Assembly: GCF_007004095.1 (NCBI RefSeq)
Contig: NZ_VHJK01000001.1
Span: forward strand, 248,001 to 312,000
Source of the DNA: Erythrobacter insulae
GTDB taxonomy: Bacteria; Pseudomonadota; Alphaproteobacteria; Sphingomonadales; Sphingomonadaceae
Direction of reading: 5' to 3'
DNA length: 64,000 nt
The translations under genes and the position numbers were made by a program. This document shows positions 16,658-26,058 of this stretch, piece after piece. The notes below the pieces were generated by a model. That model was not told where the DNA came from, did no database searches, and saw only the letters and a program-made list of their open reading frames with translations. How positions within the stretch are numbered: the stretch's first letter is position 1; each line of letters starts with the position of its first letter.

Positions 16658-19294
16658 ATGCGCCGCGCGATACTGGGTACTTTTTGGGTTGTCGTTGCTG
16701 CTGCCACGTTCTTGTCCGGACCAGCGCAAGCCCAGTCTTTTCTTGCGGCGGAATTCGACCCTTCCATTCCCACGCTAAGCGAAACGGTTGGCCACGAACC
16801 CGGCACCCGCATCACGTCACCGGACGAAACGTTGCGCTATCTGCGCGCCTTGGCCGACGCTGCGCCCGACCGGATGAAAATGGTGGAATACGCCAAAAGC
16901 TGGGAGGGGCGCTCGCTCAATTACGTGATCCTCACAGCGCCGGAAAACATGGCGCGAATTGGCGCGATCCAGGCCGATCTGGCCAACATCGCTGCCGGAC
17001 GTTCCAGCAATGGCGACGCGCTGCCTGTCACGTGGCTGACCTATGGCGTGCACGGGAACGAGATTTCTTCAACCGATGCATCGCTGATGATGGCGTATCA
17101 CCTGCTTGCCGCGCAGGGTGACGCGCGCGCCGAGCAGATCCTGCGCGAGACAATCGTAGTGCTTGATCCGATGCAGAACCCGGACGGGAGAGCACGGTTC
17201 GTGAACCATTTCCGAGGCGCGTTGGGGATTGAGGCATCGGGCGACCGTCAGGCCGCCGAACATGACGAGACATGGCCGAGCGGCCGGGTGAACCATTATA
17301 TGTTTGACCTTAACCGCGATTGGTTCACCCTCAGCCAGCCGGAAACCCGCGGCAAAGTGGCCGCAATCCAGCAATGGAGCCCGGTTGTTGTGGTCGATGT
17401 CCATGAAATGGGCGGTGACGAGACCTATTTCTTCAGCCCCGCCGCACGGCCGCTGAACCCGAACATCACAGCTCAGCAGCGCCAATCCTATGAACTGATC
17501 GGGCGCAACAATGCCTCGTGGTTTGATCGCATGGGAGAGCCATATTTCACCCGCGAGGTCTATGACCTGTTCTACCCGGGATATGGCGACACCTGGAACA
17601 CGCATCAGGGCGCGATTGGCAGCACCTATGAGCAAGGATCGTCGCGCGGACTGGTGTTTGATCGCCGTGACGGGACCACCCTCACCTATGCCGATACCGT
17701 GCGCAATCACTTCATCGCCAGCTTCTCCACATCAGAAGCCGTGGCGATGAATGCCGACCGGTTCCTGTCGAACTACGCGCAATATCGCGCCGCCAATGCC
17801 AATGGTGCGGCAGGACGCGGTACCTACATCATCGACCTTGGCAAACGGCGCTGGAATGCCGAGGCGCTTGGCCGCAGGCTGGCGGCGCAAGGTATCAATG
17901 TCGTCCGCCGCGATGGCCCGGCCAATGCCTGTGGACGCAGCTATCCATCGGGTTATATCGCCGTATCGCAGGCGCAACCTGCCGGGCGCCTTGTGCGCAG
18001 CCTGCTTGATAAAGACACGCCATTGGCGAGCGATTTTCTGGCCGAACAGGAAAGCCGCCGCGCGCGCGATCTTGGCCATGAATTGTATGATGTAACCGCG
18101 TGGTCGATTGGATACATGTCGGGCGTAGACGTTAATCTGTGCAGCGGCGCTGTTGCAGGCAATGCCTTGTCGCAAGATGCACCGATCGCGGCAAAGGCCG
18201 AAGGGTCGGGCGACTTTGCCATTGCGGTTCCATGGACCGACAGCGGTCAGGCGCGGCTCGTCACCCTCGCCCTGCGCGAAGGGATCGAGGCCCGCGTCAC
18301 AGACACAGCCTTTACCAAAGACGGGCGTGAATATCCGCGCGGCACCGTGATTTTCCCGGCTGCCATGAACGGTGCCGAAGGTATGGAACGGCTGGGCCAG
18401 CTTGCCAGCGAAATTGGCGCGCACACCGTCGCGCTGGAATCCAGCTGGGTCGAAAGCGGTCCCAATCTTGGCAGTGAAAAATTCGTCCGGTTGACTCTGC
18501 CCAGAGTGGCAATTGCCTGGGACGAAGGGATTTCTCAATTGAGCGCAGGCGCGACGCGTTATGTGCTTGAACAGCGGCTTGGCCTGCCGGTTGTGCCGAT
18601 CCGTACCGGACGTTTTGGCCGGGCCGATCTGTCGGGTTATGATGTTTTGATTGTGCCTGATGGCAATCCGGCCAGCGCCCTTGGCAGCGGCGGCCTTGCG
18701 ACGATCCGCGATTTTGTGAGCGGCGGCGGCGTGCTGGTCACGTTTGAGGGGTCTTTGTCGATTTTTGCAGCAGGTGACCGCCCATTGCTTGCGACAAAGC
18801 GTGAGGCGGCGCTGGGGGTTGATCCATCGGCGGACGGCGGCGATGGCGGCAAGGACACAGCCAGCCTAGTCGAGGCGAGCGAGTTCACCAGCGAAAGCGA
18901 ATACCGCGAAGCCATTCAAAACCAGCGCGCATTGCCCGATAGATTGCCGGGCGCGTTGCTCAATACAGTCGCGGACACAGATCATTTCCTGTCGGCGGGT
19001 TACGATGCAGGGGCGGTTGTAATGGCCAGAGGATCGCAGATTTTCACGCCACTGGACCGGTCGGTCGGGACGAATGTCATGCGCTTTGCGGCATCCGATG
19101 ATCTTATCGCGAGCGGGTATGTCTGGGATGAAAACCGCCGGCAAATGGCGTTCAAACCGTTTTTGATGGCGCAGCGCAGCGGCGGCGGCATAACAATCGG
19201 TTTTGCCAATGACCCGACCGAGCGCGCCTATCTCGACGGGCTTGATCTGTTGCTGGCCAACGCGGTTCTGATCGCACCAGCGCGGGTGCGCTAA
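16658..19294 (+). CDS. Large exported M14 zinc carboxypeptidase with a C-terminal GATase1-like domain
   Basis: A secreted peptidase of 878 residues. The signal peptide MRRAILGTFWVVVAAATFLS ending AQAQ and the AAGG site place the start at 16658. The M14 domain fills about residues 45-400: zinc ligands in VHGNE near 132, the substrate-binding DPMQNPDGRARF segment near 172, and the third zinc ligand in VVVDVHEMGGDETYFF near 250. Beyond residue ~500 is a long region with two blocks: a beta-rich stretch, then DVLIVPDGNPASALGSGGLA near residue 665 followed by SGGGVLVTFEG, which resembles the GATase1/ThuA fold found in large bacterial M14 proteins. Probably periplasmic or surface-located and used in peptide scavenging. 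It converges on the ferredoxin gene with one base between stop codons. Confidence 0.88.
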   Translation: MRRAILGTFWVVVAAATFLSGPAQAQSFLAAEFDPSIPTLSETVGHEPGTRITSPDETLRYLRALADAAPDRMKMVEYAKSWEGRSLNYVILTAPENMARIGAIQADLANIAAGRSSNGDALPVTWLTYGVHGNEISSTDASLMMAYHLLAAQGDARAEQILRETIVVLDPMQNPDGRARFVNHFRGALGIEASGDRQAAEHDETWPSGRVNHYMFDLNRDWFTLSQPETRGKVAAIQQWSPVVVVDVHEMGGDETYFFSPAARPLNPNITAQQRQSYELIGRNNASWFDRMGEPYFTREVYDLFYPGYGDTWNTHQGAIGSTYEQGSSRGLVFDRRDGTTLTYADTVRNHFIASFSTSEAVAMNADRFLSNYAQYRAANANGAAGRGTYIIDLGKRRWNAEALGRRLAAQGINVVRRDGPANACGRSYPSGYIAVSQAQPAGRLVRSLLDKDTPLASDFLAEQESRRARDLGHELYDVTAWSIGYMSGVDVNLCSGAVAGNALSQDAPIAAKAEGSGDFAIAVPWTDSGQARLVTLALREGIEARVTDTAFTKDGREYPRGTVIFPAAMNGAEGMERLGQLASEIGAHTVALESSWVESGPNLGSEKFVRLTLPRVAIAWDEGISQLSAGATRYVLEQRLGLPVVPIRTGRFGRADLSGYDVLIVPDGNPASALGSGGLATIRDFVSGGGVLVTFEGSLSIFAAGDRPLLATKREAALGVDPSADGGDGGKDTASLVEASEFTSESEYREAIQNQRALPDRLPGALLNTVADTDHFLSAGYDAGAVVMARGSQIFTPLDRSVGTNVMRFAASDDLIASGYVWDENRRQMAFKPFLMAQRSGGGITIGFANDPTERAYLDGLDLLLANAVLIAPARVR

Positions 19295-19295
19295 A

Positions 19296-19631
19296 CTACA
19301 TTTTGCGGGCGTCGTTGCTTTGCGCAGGGACGCTGACGGTCAAACCATCCATCGCGCGTGTCAGATCAATTTGGCATGACAAACGGCTGGTGCGGCGCGC
19401 GCCGGCTGCAAAATCGAGCATGTCCTCTTCTTCCTCGGAAGCCTCGTCCAGCAGATCAAACCACTGCGCCGCGACGATGACATGGCAGGTTGAACAGGCC
19501 ATCTGGCCTTCGCATGTGCCCTCTAATGGCAGGCCCGCTGCCTGACCCACTCTTAACAGGTTATCGCCTTCCTCGGCGGATGCAGCCACCGTGTTCCCGT
19601 CGGGATCGATAAAGGTGATGGCGATACTCAT
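19296..19631 (-). CDS. 2Fe-2S ferredoxin, adrenodoxin type
   Basis: A 111-residue electron carrier. Four cysteines for the cluster are visible: three in GTCEGQMACSTCHVIV (about residues 40-49) and the last in RLSCQIDLT (about residue 85). An acidic helix (DLLDEASEEEEDML) lies between them, as in Fdx/adrenodoxin proteins that serve Fe-S assembly or P450s. Its ATG overlaps the stop of the upstream cysteine desulfurase (ATGA at 19628-19631), so it is the last gene of a three-gene operon. Context supports electron supply for Fe-S cluster building. Confidence 0.93.
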   Translation of the reverse strand: MSIAITFIDPDGNTVAASAEEGDNLLRVGQAAGLPLEGTCEGQMACSTCHVIVAAQWFDLLDEASEEEEDMLDFAAGARRTSRLSCQIDLTRAMDGLTVSVPAQSNDARKM

Positions 19632-20701
19632 AGGCCCTGATCCTTTGCCGCTGCGTTGATTGCGTCGGCTCCCTGTTCAAGCTGCTCCATGGTCGTGTAC
19701 CGTCCGAAACCGACACGGATCGAACTCTTGGCCTGCGCATCTGAAAGCCCGATAGCCTTGAGCACATGGCTGGTTTTGCCCGTGCCGCTGGCACACGCGC
19801 TTCCAGCGGAAAACATGACGTCGCGGCATTCGCTCATAAGCCGGTTCACATCGAGCCCGTCCCGGCGAATGTTGAGATTACCGCGCCAGCGCGCATCTTC
19901 GCTGCCGTTCATTTCCCACTCGCTGAAGAGATCGCGGGCCCTGTTCCACAGCGCATCGATATGATCGGCGTCGGCGGCGCGCTGCTGCTTTGCCAGATGC
20001 GCTGCTGCGCCCATTCCGGCGACCAACGCTGGTGACAGCGTGCCAGAGCGCGCGCCTTCCTGAAGCCCGCCGGTAATCTGCGGATCAAGATCAACTCCGT
20101 CGCGCACCCACAACGCACCGATGCCTTTGGGACCGTGGAATTTATGCGCGCTGATCGCGATCATATCGGCGTGAGTAATCTCGATCTTACCGTATGCTTG
20201 CACCGCATCCACAAGGAACAACGCGTTGTTCTCCTTTGCCTTGCGATGCCAATCAATCGTTGGTTGGATGGTGCCGATTTCGTTGTTCACCTGCATCACC
20301 GCAATCAGGCGGCAATCATCGGGCACATCCTGGGCCGTGTTGCATTGCCCGTCTTTCGAAACATTCAGGATATGCGCCTGACCCAGCGCTTTCGCCGTAT
20401 CGTAAACCGCCGCATGTTCGATGGCCGAAACCGAAACCGAACCGCCGCTGCCCGATCCGCGAATGGCAAGGTTTAACGCCTCGCAGGCATTGCCGGTAAA
20501 GATCACTCGCCCGCCCGGTGGTAACAAAGCCGCGACCCGGTCACGCGCCAGCTCAATCGCGGCCTTTGCCTGACGACCCATCTTGTGCTGGGAATGGGGA
20601 TTGCCAAACGCGCTGCCATCCGGCCCATCAAGCCAGCGCAGCATCGCATCGCGTGCTTCGGGCGCGAGCGGCGTGGTCGATTGGTAATCCAGGTAAATCA
20701 T
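19628..20701 (-). CDS. Cysteine desulfurase, second copy of the operon
   Basis: A PLP enzyme that takes sulfur from cysteine for Fe-S clusters or tRNA thiolation. From the ATG at 20701 the product is 357 residues (IYLDYQSTTPLAPEAR start); that ATG overlaps the preceding stop as ATGA, arguing for coupling. An ATG 15 bases earlier, at 20716, is also possible. The PLP lysine is in SAHKFHGPKG near residue 190, the cofactor histidine in AIEHAA, and the sulfur-carrying cysteine in FSAGSACASGTGKTSHVL near 310. The loop around this cysteine is of the IscS/NifS (class I) type. It differs strongly from the upstream copy, so the two are old paralogs, not a recent tandem duplication. Confidence 0.92.
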   Translation of the reverse strand: MIYLDYQSTTPLAPEARDAMLRWLDGPDGSAFGNPHSQHKMGRQAKAAIELARDRVAALLPPGGRVIFTGNACEALNLAIRGSGSGGSVSVSAIEHAAVYDTAKALGQAHILNVSKDGQCNTAQDVPDDCRLIAVMQVNNEIGTIQPTIDWHRKAKENNALFLVDAVQAYGKIEITHADMIAISAHKFHGPKGIGALWVRDGVDLDPQITGGLQEGARSGTLSPALVAGMGAAAHLAKQQRAADADHIDALWNRARDLFSEWEMNGSEDARWRGNLNIRRDGLDVNRLMSECRDVMFSAGSACASGTGKTSHVLKAIGLSDAQAKSSIRVGFGRYTTMEQLEQGADAINAAAKDQGL

Positions 20702-21696
20702 TTGAGCGAGCCCCATGCCTCTGTGAATTTTTGCAAATCATGCGCGGCGGTGTTCCAGCCGATGCTCACACGGATTGTTCGCGCGGCGACATCATCCGAG
20801 ACGCCGAAAGCGTCAAGCACCCGGCTTTTCTTCAACGTACCCGAAGAACAGGCGCTGCCAGCAGAAACCGCAATGCCCATCGCATCAAGTCGGATCAAAA
20901 GCGCCTGCGCGCTCATGGTGGGATGGGTCAGCGCGAAAATATAATCCGCCTGCTCTCCGATAGACAGCGCATCGTCCGACAGGCTTTCGGCAAAGCGTGC
21001 GCGGTCATCGGGTGATGTTGCCCAATCACCCGCTTCGAGCGCCGCCGCCATTCCCATTGCGCCCGGAAGGTTTTCTGTTCCCTGACGGTATCCGCGCTCG
21101 TGCCCGCCAATCGGTTCCAGCAAAGCAAAATCGCGGACCAGCAAAGCACCAATCCCGATCGGTCCACCAAATTTATGCGCGGAAATGACCAGCATATCGG
21201 CATCGGGAAGCGAGATTTTGCCCGCAGATTGCGAGCAATCGGACACAATCACTGTTCCCGCTGGACGAACACTATCGGCAATCTGTCCAACCGGATTGAT
21301 CACGCCGGTTTCTGAATTGACGTGTTGAAGCGCCAGAATTGTGGACGCGTCAAAAACGCTATTATCGGACGAAATTTCGGCGTCAGGCACTGCGCGAAAT
21401 ACGGCATCGTGCTCAACCGCGCTGACAATGCGGCGCGATTGCTTTGAACGTTGAAGACCAATCGCCAGAGCTTCGCTTGCGCCGCTTGTGAAAATCAGCT
21501 CACCACTCCAACCAAGCGAGGCCTTGATGCGATCTCTGGCATCCTCAAGCGCCGATTTGGCTTTGCGTCCTTCGCCGTGCGGGGAGGAAGGGTTCGCCCA
21601 CAAATCGAAGCTCGCCTCGATCGCGGCGCGCGCTTCAGGTCGCAGCGGCGAGGTCGCTGCGTGATCAAGATAGATTCGTTCAGAAATGAGAACCAC
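20698..21696 (-). CDS. Cysteine desulfurase, first copy of the operon
   Basis: A 332-residue class V PLP aminotransferase, clearly shorter than the roughly 360-400 residues usual for IscS/NifS. Key parts are still present: IYLDHAATSPLRPEAR, AVEHDAV, the PLP lysine in VISAHKFGGPIGIGAL near residue 175, RQGTENLPGAMG, and the active cysteine in VSAGSACSSGTLKKSRVL near 285. The shortening comes from trimmed surface loops, not from loss of a conserved block. It is the first gene of the operon with a second desulfurase and a ferredoxin, divergent from the alpha/beta hydrolase. Whether it is active alone or forms a mixed dimer with its neighbour cannot be told. Confidence 0.9.
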   Translation of the reverse strand: MVLISERIYLDHAATSPLRPEARAAIEASFDLWANPSSPHGEGRKAKSALEDARDRIKASLGWSGELIFTSGASEALAIGLQRSKQSRRIVSAVEHDAVFRAVPDAEISSDNSVFDASTILALQHVNSETGVINPVGQIADSVRPAGTVIVSDCSQSAGKISLPDADMLVISAHKFGGPIGIGALLVRDFALLEPIGGHERGYRQGTENLPGAMGMAAALEAGDWATSPDDRARFAESLSDDALSIGEQADYIFALTHPTMSAQALLIRLDAMGIAVSAGSACSSGTLKKSRVLDAFGVSDDVAARTIRVSIGWNTAAHDLQKFTEAWGSLK

Positions 21697-21797
21697 TCAC
21701 AAAAAATTGCGCATTTTTCATGCGTCCCTATATAGAGCGCGCTTTGCCGCGCGCCACCCGGCGCCTGCGGGTCATTACATATACCGAAGGTTTATTC

Positions 21798-22454
21798 ATG
21801 CCATCAGTCATCTTTCCTGGTCCCGAAGGCCGTCTTGAAGGGCGTTTTTCGCCTCCGCCCCGCCCGCGCGCACCGGTTGCGATGATCCTGCACCCTCATC
21901 CAGAGGGCGGCGGCACGATGAACGACCGGATCGTTCAACGCCTTTATCAAACATTTGCCGATCGCGGTTTTGCAACGCTGCGTTTCAATTTCCGCGGCGT
22001 TGGCCGCAGCCAGGGCAGTTTTGACAACGGTATCGGCGAATTATCCGACGCGGCGAGCGCCCTCGATTGGGTCCAATCCATTCACCCAGAAGCGCAAACG
22101 ACCTGGGTTGCGGGCTATTCTTTCGGCGCATTGATCGGGATGCAATTGCTTATGCGGCGCCCCGAAGTGCGCGGATTTATCTCGGTCGCTCCGCCAGCGA
22201 ACATGTATGATTTCAGCTTCCTCGCGCCGTGTCCGGCATCGGGTATCTTTGTTCAGGGCGCAGCGGACACCGTGGTTCAGCCCAACGCCGTGCAAAAGCT
22301 GGTCGATAAACTCCGCACGCAAAAACACATCACGATCCATCATGATGAGATCCCGCGCGCGAACCATTTCTTTGAAAATGAAATGGAAGACATGATGAAA
22401 TCGGTCGATAATTACCTCGATTTCCGCCTGTCTCCGGATTGCCCGATCAAGTAA
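21798..22454 (+). CDS. Alpha/beta hydrolase (COG2945 type)
   Basis: A 218-residue serine hydrolase of unknown substrate. The GAAGG site seven bases upstream and the family N-terminus (MPSVIFPGPEGRLEGRF) set the start at 21798. The fold is clear: LHPHPEGGGTMNDRIVQRL, FNFRGVGRSQGSFD near residue 70, the nucleophile elbow GYSFGALIGM near 110 (serine in G-x-S-x-G), the acid in VQGAADTVV, and the histidine in PRANHFFENEM near 195. The HPHPxxGGxMxxxV signature defines this subgroup. It is divergent from the cysteine desulfurase operon with about 100 bp between, a layout I recall from other Sphingomonadales. Confidence 0.92.
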   Translation: MPSVIFPGPEGRLEGRFSPPPRPRAPVAMILHPHPEGGGTMNDRIVQRLYQTFADRGFATLRFNFRGVGRSQGSFDNGIGELSDAASALDWVQSIHPEAQTTWVAGYSFGALIGMQLLMRRPEVRGFISVAPPANMYDFSFLAPCPASGIFVQGAADTVVQPNAVQKLVDKLRTQKHITIHHDEIPRANHFFENEMEDMMKSVDNYLDFRLSPDCPIK

Positions 22455-22666
22455 CCCAACGCCGCATCTGAGCCGCTTGTTGCGCACGCCATCCGGTTTG
22501 CGCAACAAACATGCTGTTCAATTGCATCCTGATTTAAAACGCGAAAGTTCTTGCCCTCATGATGTGATGTTGTAACATTGCAATTGAGAGGTGCCGGTAG
22601 CACCCCCTCTTCGCCCTCCCGCTGCTGGCGCCTTCTCACCCATAAAAGTGATAGAGGAGCCACATC

Positions 22667-23350
22667 ATGAGCTATGCACAAAAAGCAAACAGGACGAACC
22701 CCGTCGCCATCATGGGCGCGCTGGGCGTGCCTGCTGCGTTCGGTGTTTTGCTGGTCACGGGACTTGCCATTCATCAAGCGGTCGCCCCGCCCGATCCGCG
22801 CCTTGCCGGTTATCAGGTCCCGATAAAGCCGCCGCAGCCGCCGCCTCCACCGCCAGAACCACAGCAACAAACGGCGCAGCAACAAACTGTGTCGAAGAGC
22901 TCTCAGGCACCGGTTGAAACCACTTTCAATTTCGAGTTCGTTCCGGGCCCTGCCACGCCGATCGAAACGCTGCCCGATCTGACCGGCGGGATTATCGGTC
23001 CGATCGAAATTCCCGGCAACACCGCAGAAATTGTGCCGCCAACCGCGCTACCGGATCCGATCGCGGCATCGCCGCGTGGCAATCCGGGCGAATGGGTCAC
23101 CGATAACGATTACCGGAGCACTTGGATTCGCCGTGAAATGTCCGGTGTCGCAGGCTTTAGTGTCACCATCGACACGAACGGACGGGTAAGCGGTTGTACG
23201 ATCACCCGGTCCACCGGCCACAGCCAGCTGGACGATGCGACGTGCAAATTGCTGGAGCGGCGCGCACGCTTTAACCCCGCCAAGGACAGCAATGGCAAAC
23301 CGGTTTCCGGGACCTATCGCAATTCCGTAAACTGGAGGCTGCCCGACTGA
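22667..23350 (+). CDS. TonB-family energy transducer
   Basis: Carries energy from the inner-membrane ExbB/ExbD motor to outer-membrane TonB-dependent receptors. The 227 residues comprise a single N-terminal membrane segment (~14-40), a Pro/Gln-rich periplasmic spacer (KPPQPPPPPPEPQQQ near residue 55), and a C-terminal TonB domain (~145-227) with GVAGFSVTIDTNGRVSGCTI and a final YRNSVNWRLPD. The middle region (~85-140) is low in charge and rich in Pro, Ile and Thr. exbB and exbD are not adjacent. The 212 bp upstream contain a small GGTGC-CGGTA-GCACC hairpin near 22590 and no obvious Fur box. Confidence 0.92.
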   Translation: MSYAQKANRTNPVAIMGALGVPAAFGVLLVTGLAIHQAVAPPDPRLAGYQVPIKPPQPPPPPPEPQQQTAQQQTVSKSSQAPVETTFNFEFVPGPATPIETLPDLTGGIIGPIEIPGNTAEIVPPTALPDPIAASPRGNPGEWVTDNDYRSTWIRREMSGVAGFSVTIDTNGRVSGCTITRSTGHSQLDDATCKLLERRARFNPAKDSNGKPVSGTYRNSVNWRLPD

Positions 23351-23404
23351 AGCAAACTGGCGCAGCCTGCAAAGGCTGGCCGAACACGGTACAGGAGCCG
23401 GGGT

Positions 23405-23614
23405 CTATTGGGCTCCGGCTTCGACCTTTTCAGCTGGCGAGGTTCCATCCGATGTCGGGATCGTCCAGATCAGGACATTCATGATCGCGATCACAGCGAG
23501 AAAAACCATCAAGGCCGGTTGCTTCACCTCGCCCGTCCGCCGCCAATACACAATTGCGCCCGCGATCAACGCAAAGGCAGCCAACATGACTATGGAAAGA
23601 ACGATATCGGTCAT
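23405..23614 (-). CDS. Small two-helix membrane protein
   Basis: Sixty-nine residues with two hydrophobic helices, ~4-24 (IVLSIVMLAAFALIAGAIVYW) and ~32-52, joined by the basic loop RRTGEVKQ, and a polar tail ending AEKVEAGAQ. The positive loop puts both termini on the periplasmic side by the inside-positive rule. I recognise no named family. It lies alone between two plus-strand genes and has normal codon use for the region, so it is likely real. Confidence 0.7.
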   Translation of the reverse strand: MTDIVLSIVMLAAFALIAGAIVYWRRTGEVKQPALMVFLAVIAIMNVLIWTIPTSDGTSPAEKVEAGAQ

Positions 23615-23747
23615 CTTGTGAAGTACTCTATTTTACATCTGAAGCGAGGCTTCGCCTTGATAAACTTGTAAACCACAGACATCATGGTTCCAACAGTTCG
23701 TTCTTATGAATTGGGGCAGGCCGCCCGCTACATTTACGGAGGATTAT

Positions 23748-24113
23748 ATGGGAATTTTCAGTTCAATCAAAAGCGCAATCTTCGGCTCTGACGAAGAAGA
23801 AACAACCGCAGCCGCAGCCGCAGCGCCTGCAGCAACAGCTCCGAAAGAGCGGGCCGCCATTAGCGGTGTCGATGTGGAACAGCGCATCGGATCAATCCCC
23901 GGCGCGGACAAACTGAATTGGCGCTCGTCGATTGTCGACCTGATGAAACTGGTTCAGATCGACCCGAGCTATGCCAATCGCAAAGAGCTTGCAGTGGAAA
24001 TGGGCAACACAGATTATTCGGGCACCGCCGAAGACAACATCGCTTTGCACAAAGCGGTGATGCAGAAGATCGCCGATGCAGGCGGCATTGTACCGGATGA
24101 CCTGAAAAACTGA
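23748..24113 (+). CDS. DUF3597 family protein
   Basis: A 121-residue protein. ACGGAGG seven bases upstream fixes the ATG at 23748. The N-terminus MGIFSSIKSAIFG is an amphipathic helix, followed by a low-complexity Ala-rich linker (~18-35) and a folded DUF3597 domain: VDVEQRIGSIPGADKLNWRS, SIVDLMKLVQIDPSYANRKELA, then a short helix ending IVPDDLKN. The domain contains a helix-turn-helix-like LysM/ion-binding arrangement of unknown role. No membrane segment. The next gene starts about 50 bp downstream, so co-transcription with the DUF885 gene is possible but has no obvious functional reason. Confidence 0.88.
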   Translation: MGIFSSIKSAIFGSDEEETTAAAAAAPAATAPKERAAISGVDVEQRIGSIPGADKLNWRSSIVDLMKLVQIDPSYANRKELAVEMGNTDYSGTAEDNIALHKAVMQKIADAGGIVPDDLKN

Positions 24114-24161
24114 TCCGAATACGGGTTTGACAGCGGATCATCGCGGGGTATCACCCCCGCC

Positions 24162-26018
24162 ATGACCGAGACAAACACACATTTCACACGCCGTCAGGCC
24201 CTATCCGGGCTTGGCGGCGTTTCTGCTTTGGCATTGATGCCGGGCTGCGCGGGCACGGCATATACGGGCGCGCCGCTGCCACCGGGTCAAGCAGGCGCCA
24301 GTCAGCTGCTTGATAATGTCGCTTATGCGATGCTGGAACATGAACCGACCCGCGCGACCACGCTGGGCGTTGATGCCGGGGCGTTTGCGCATCTTCGCGG
24401 CCAGCTTGAAGATCAATCGCCCGAAGGCCAGCAAGCCTATGCCAGCACCTTGCGCGATAGCCTCGAGAAACTGCGCGCTTTCCCGCGCGAGGGTCTGGAT
24501 ACAGAAACGCTCACCAATATCGAAGTCACCCAGAGCGCGTATGAACTTGCGCTAGATGGCTTTGCCCTGCCCTATGGCGATACGCCTGTCGGCAACTGGA
24601 GAACCGCGCCCTATGTCGTGATCCAGAATGTCGGAGCCTTTATCGGCCTTCCCCGCTTTATGCAGTCGGATCAACCGGTGCGAAACCGCGACGATGCCAA
24701 TTTCTACATTGAGCGGCTTCAGGCTATTCCTGCCGCTCTTGGCGGCGAGCTGGAACGTATCCGTCAGGCCCGCGCGATTGGCGTGGTGCCTCCGGATTTC
24801 CTGCTCGACAAAGCCATCGATCAATTGGAAATCAGCGTGGCGAGCGCAGGCAAAGGCGATCTGTTCGCCAAGCATCTGCGCAGCGTGTTGCAGACGCGCG
24901 GATTGCCCGAAAGTTATGCTGACAAAGCCGAACAGATCGAAAGCGGCGCAGTGGCCAGCGCCCTTAATGCCCAGCTTGAAGAATTGAAGATAGAGCGCGG
25001 CGTTGCGACTTCGGATCCGGGCATATCGGCGCGCCCTTATGGTGACGAATTTTATGACTGGGCGCTTCGATCCAGCACCACGACCCGCCTGACCCCGGAC
25101 GAAATCCACCGTCAGGGCCTTGAAGAACTTGAGGAACTGCAAGCCCGGATGGACCCGATCTTGCGCGAAATCGGCTATACCAAAGGCACAGTGGGCGAGC
25201 GGATGCAGGTGCTGGGCGCTGATCCGCGATATCAGTTCAGCGAAGGCGATCCGGGCCGCGCGGAAATCTTTGCATTCATCGAAGACCGCGTCGACTGGAT
25301 CAAGGCGCAAATGCCGCGCGCTTTCAACACCCTGGTCAATCCCAATCTCGAAGTCACGCGCATCCCCATCGCCGAGGAAGCGGGTGCGCCCGGCGCCTAT
25401 GGCGGGGCCGGAAGCAAGGACGGGACGATCCCGGGACGTTTCTGGATCAACCTCAAAAGCACCGATCTTCACCGCAAATATGATCTCGCCGATCTCACCT
25501 ATCACGAGGCCATTCCGGGCCATGTCTGGGAAGGTGAATATTCCAACCGCCTGCCGCTGATCCGGTCGATCCTTGCGTTCAATCCGTTCAGCGAAGGCTG
25601 GGCGCTGTATGGAGAGCAAATCGCCGATGAACTTGGCGCGTATGACGAATTCAAAGTCGGCCGGCTTGGCTATCTCCAAAGTCTGGCTTTCCGGGCGTGC
25701 CGGATGGTGGTGGATACCGGCCTTCATTCCAAAGGCTGGAGCCGCGAACAGGCCCGCCAGTTCTTTGTCGAGCGCAATGGTTCGAAAGAAAATGAAGTCG
25801 CCAGCGAGGTGGACCGGTATTGCAGCTGGCCCGGACAAGCGACCGGCTATAAACTCGGCCATAGCGAAATTGTTCGCCAGCGCGCCCGCGCCCAGGCCGC
25901 GCTTGGCAGTGCGTATGATTTCAAGGCATTCAACACGGCGGTCATCATGGGCGGCAATGCGCCGCTTGATGTCGTTGAAAAAACGGTCAACCGTTACATC
26001 GCAGGTGCCCGCTCTTAA
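24162..26018 (+). CDS. DUF885 family metallopeptidase-like lipoprotein (Tat-exported)
   Basis: A 618-residue exported protein. The N-terminus has a twin-arginine signal (TRRQALSGLGG) ending in a lipobox (LMPGC, Cys29), so it should be folded before export and anchored by lipid. DUF885 proteins are predicted zinc peptidases: the motif HEAIPGH, near residue 448 (YHEAIPGHVWEGEY), gives the two histidines and glutamate of an HExxPGH site. A downstream conserved block (FSEGWALYGEQIADELG, ~residue 485) supplies a further glutamate, and RMVVDTGLHSKGWSREQA follows. Length is usual for the family. Substrates are unknown; a role in periplasmic peptide breakdown is likely. Confidence 0.9.
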   Translation: MTETNTHFTRRQALSGLGGVSALALMPGCAGTAYTGAPLPPGQAGASQLLDNVAYAMLEHEPTRATTLGVDAGAFAHLRGQLEDQSPEGQQAYASTLRDSLEKLRAFPREGLDTETLTNIEVTQSAYELALDGFALPYGDTPVGNWRTAPYVVIQNVGAFIGLPRFMQSDQPVRNRDDANFYIERLQAIPAALGGELERIRQARAIGVVPPDFLLDKAIDQLEISVASAGKGDLFAKHLRSVLQTRGLPESYADKAEQIESGAVASALNAQLEELKIERGVATSDPGISARPYGDEFYDWALRSSTTTRLTPDEIHRQGLEELEELQARMDPILREIGYTKGTVGERMQVLGADPRYQFSEGDPGRAEIFAFIEDRVDWIKAQMPRAFNTLVNPNLEVTRIPIAEEAGAPGAYGGAGSKDGTIPGRFWINLKSTDLHRKYDLADLTYHEAIPGHVWEGEYSNRLPLIRSILAFNPFSEGWALYGEQIADELGAYDEFKVGRLGYLQSLAFRACRMVVDTGLHSKGWSREQARQFFVERNGSKENEVASEVDRYCSWPGQATGYKLGHSEIVRQRARAQAALGSAYDFKAFNTAVIMGGNAPLDVVEKTVNRYIAGARS

Positions 26019-26058
26019 TCGAACACGCTGATTCAACCGCAAATAGAAACGGGCGCAG

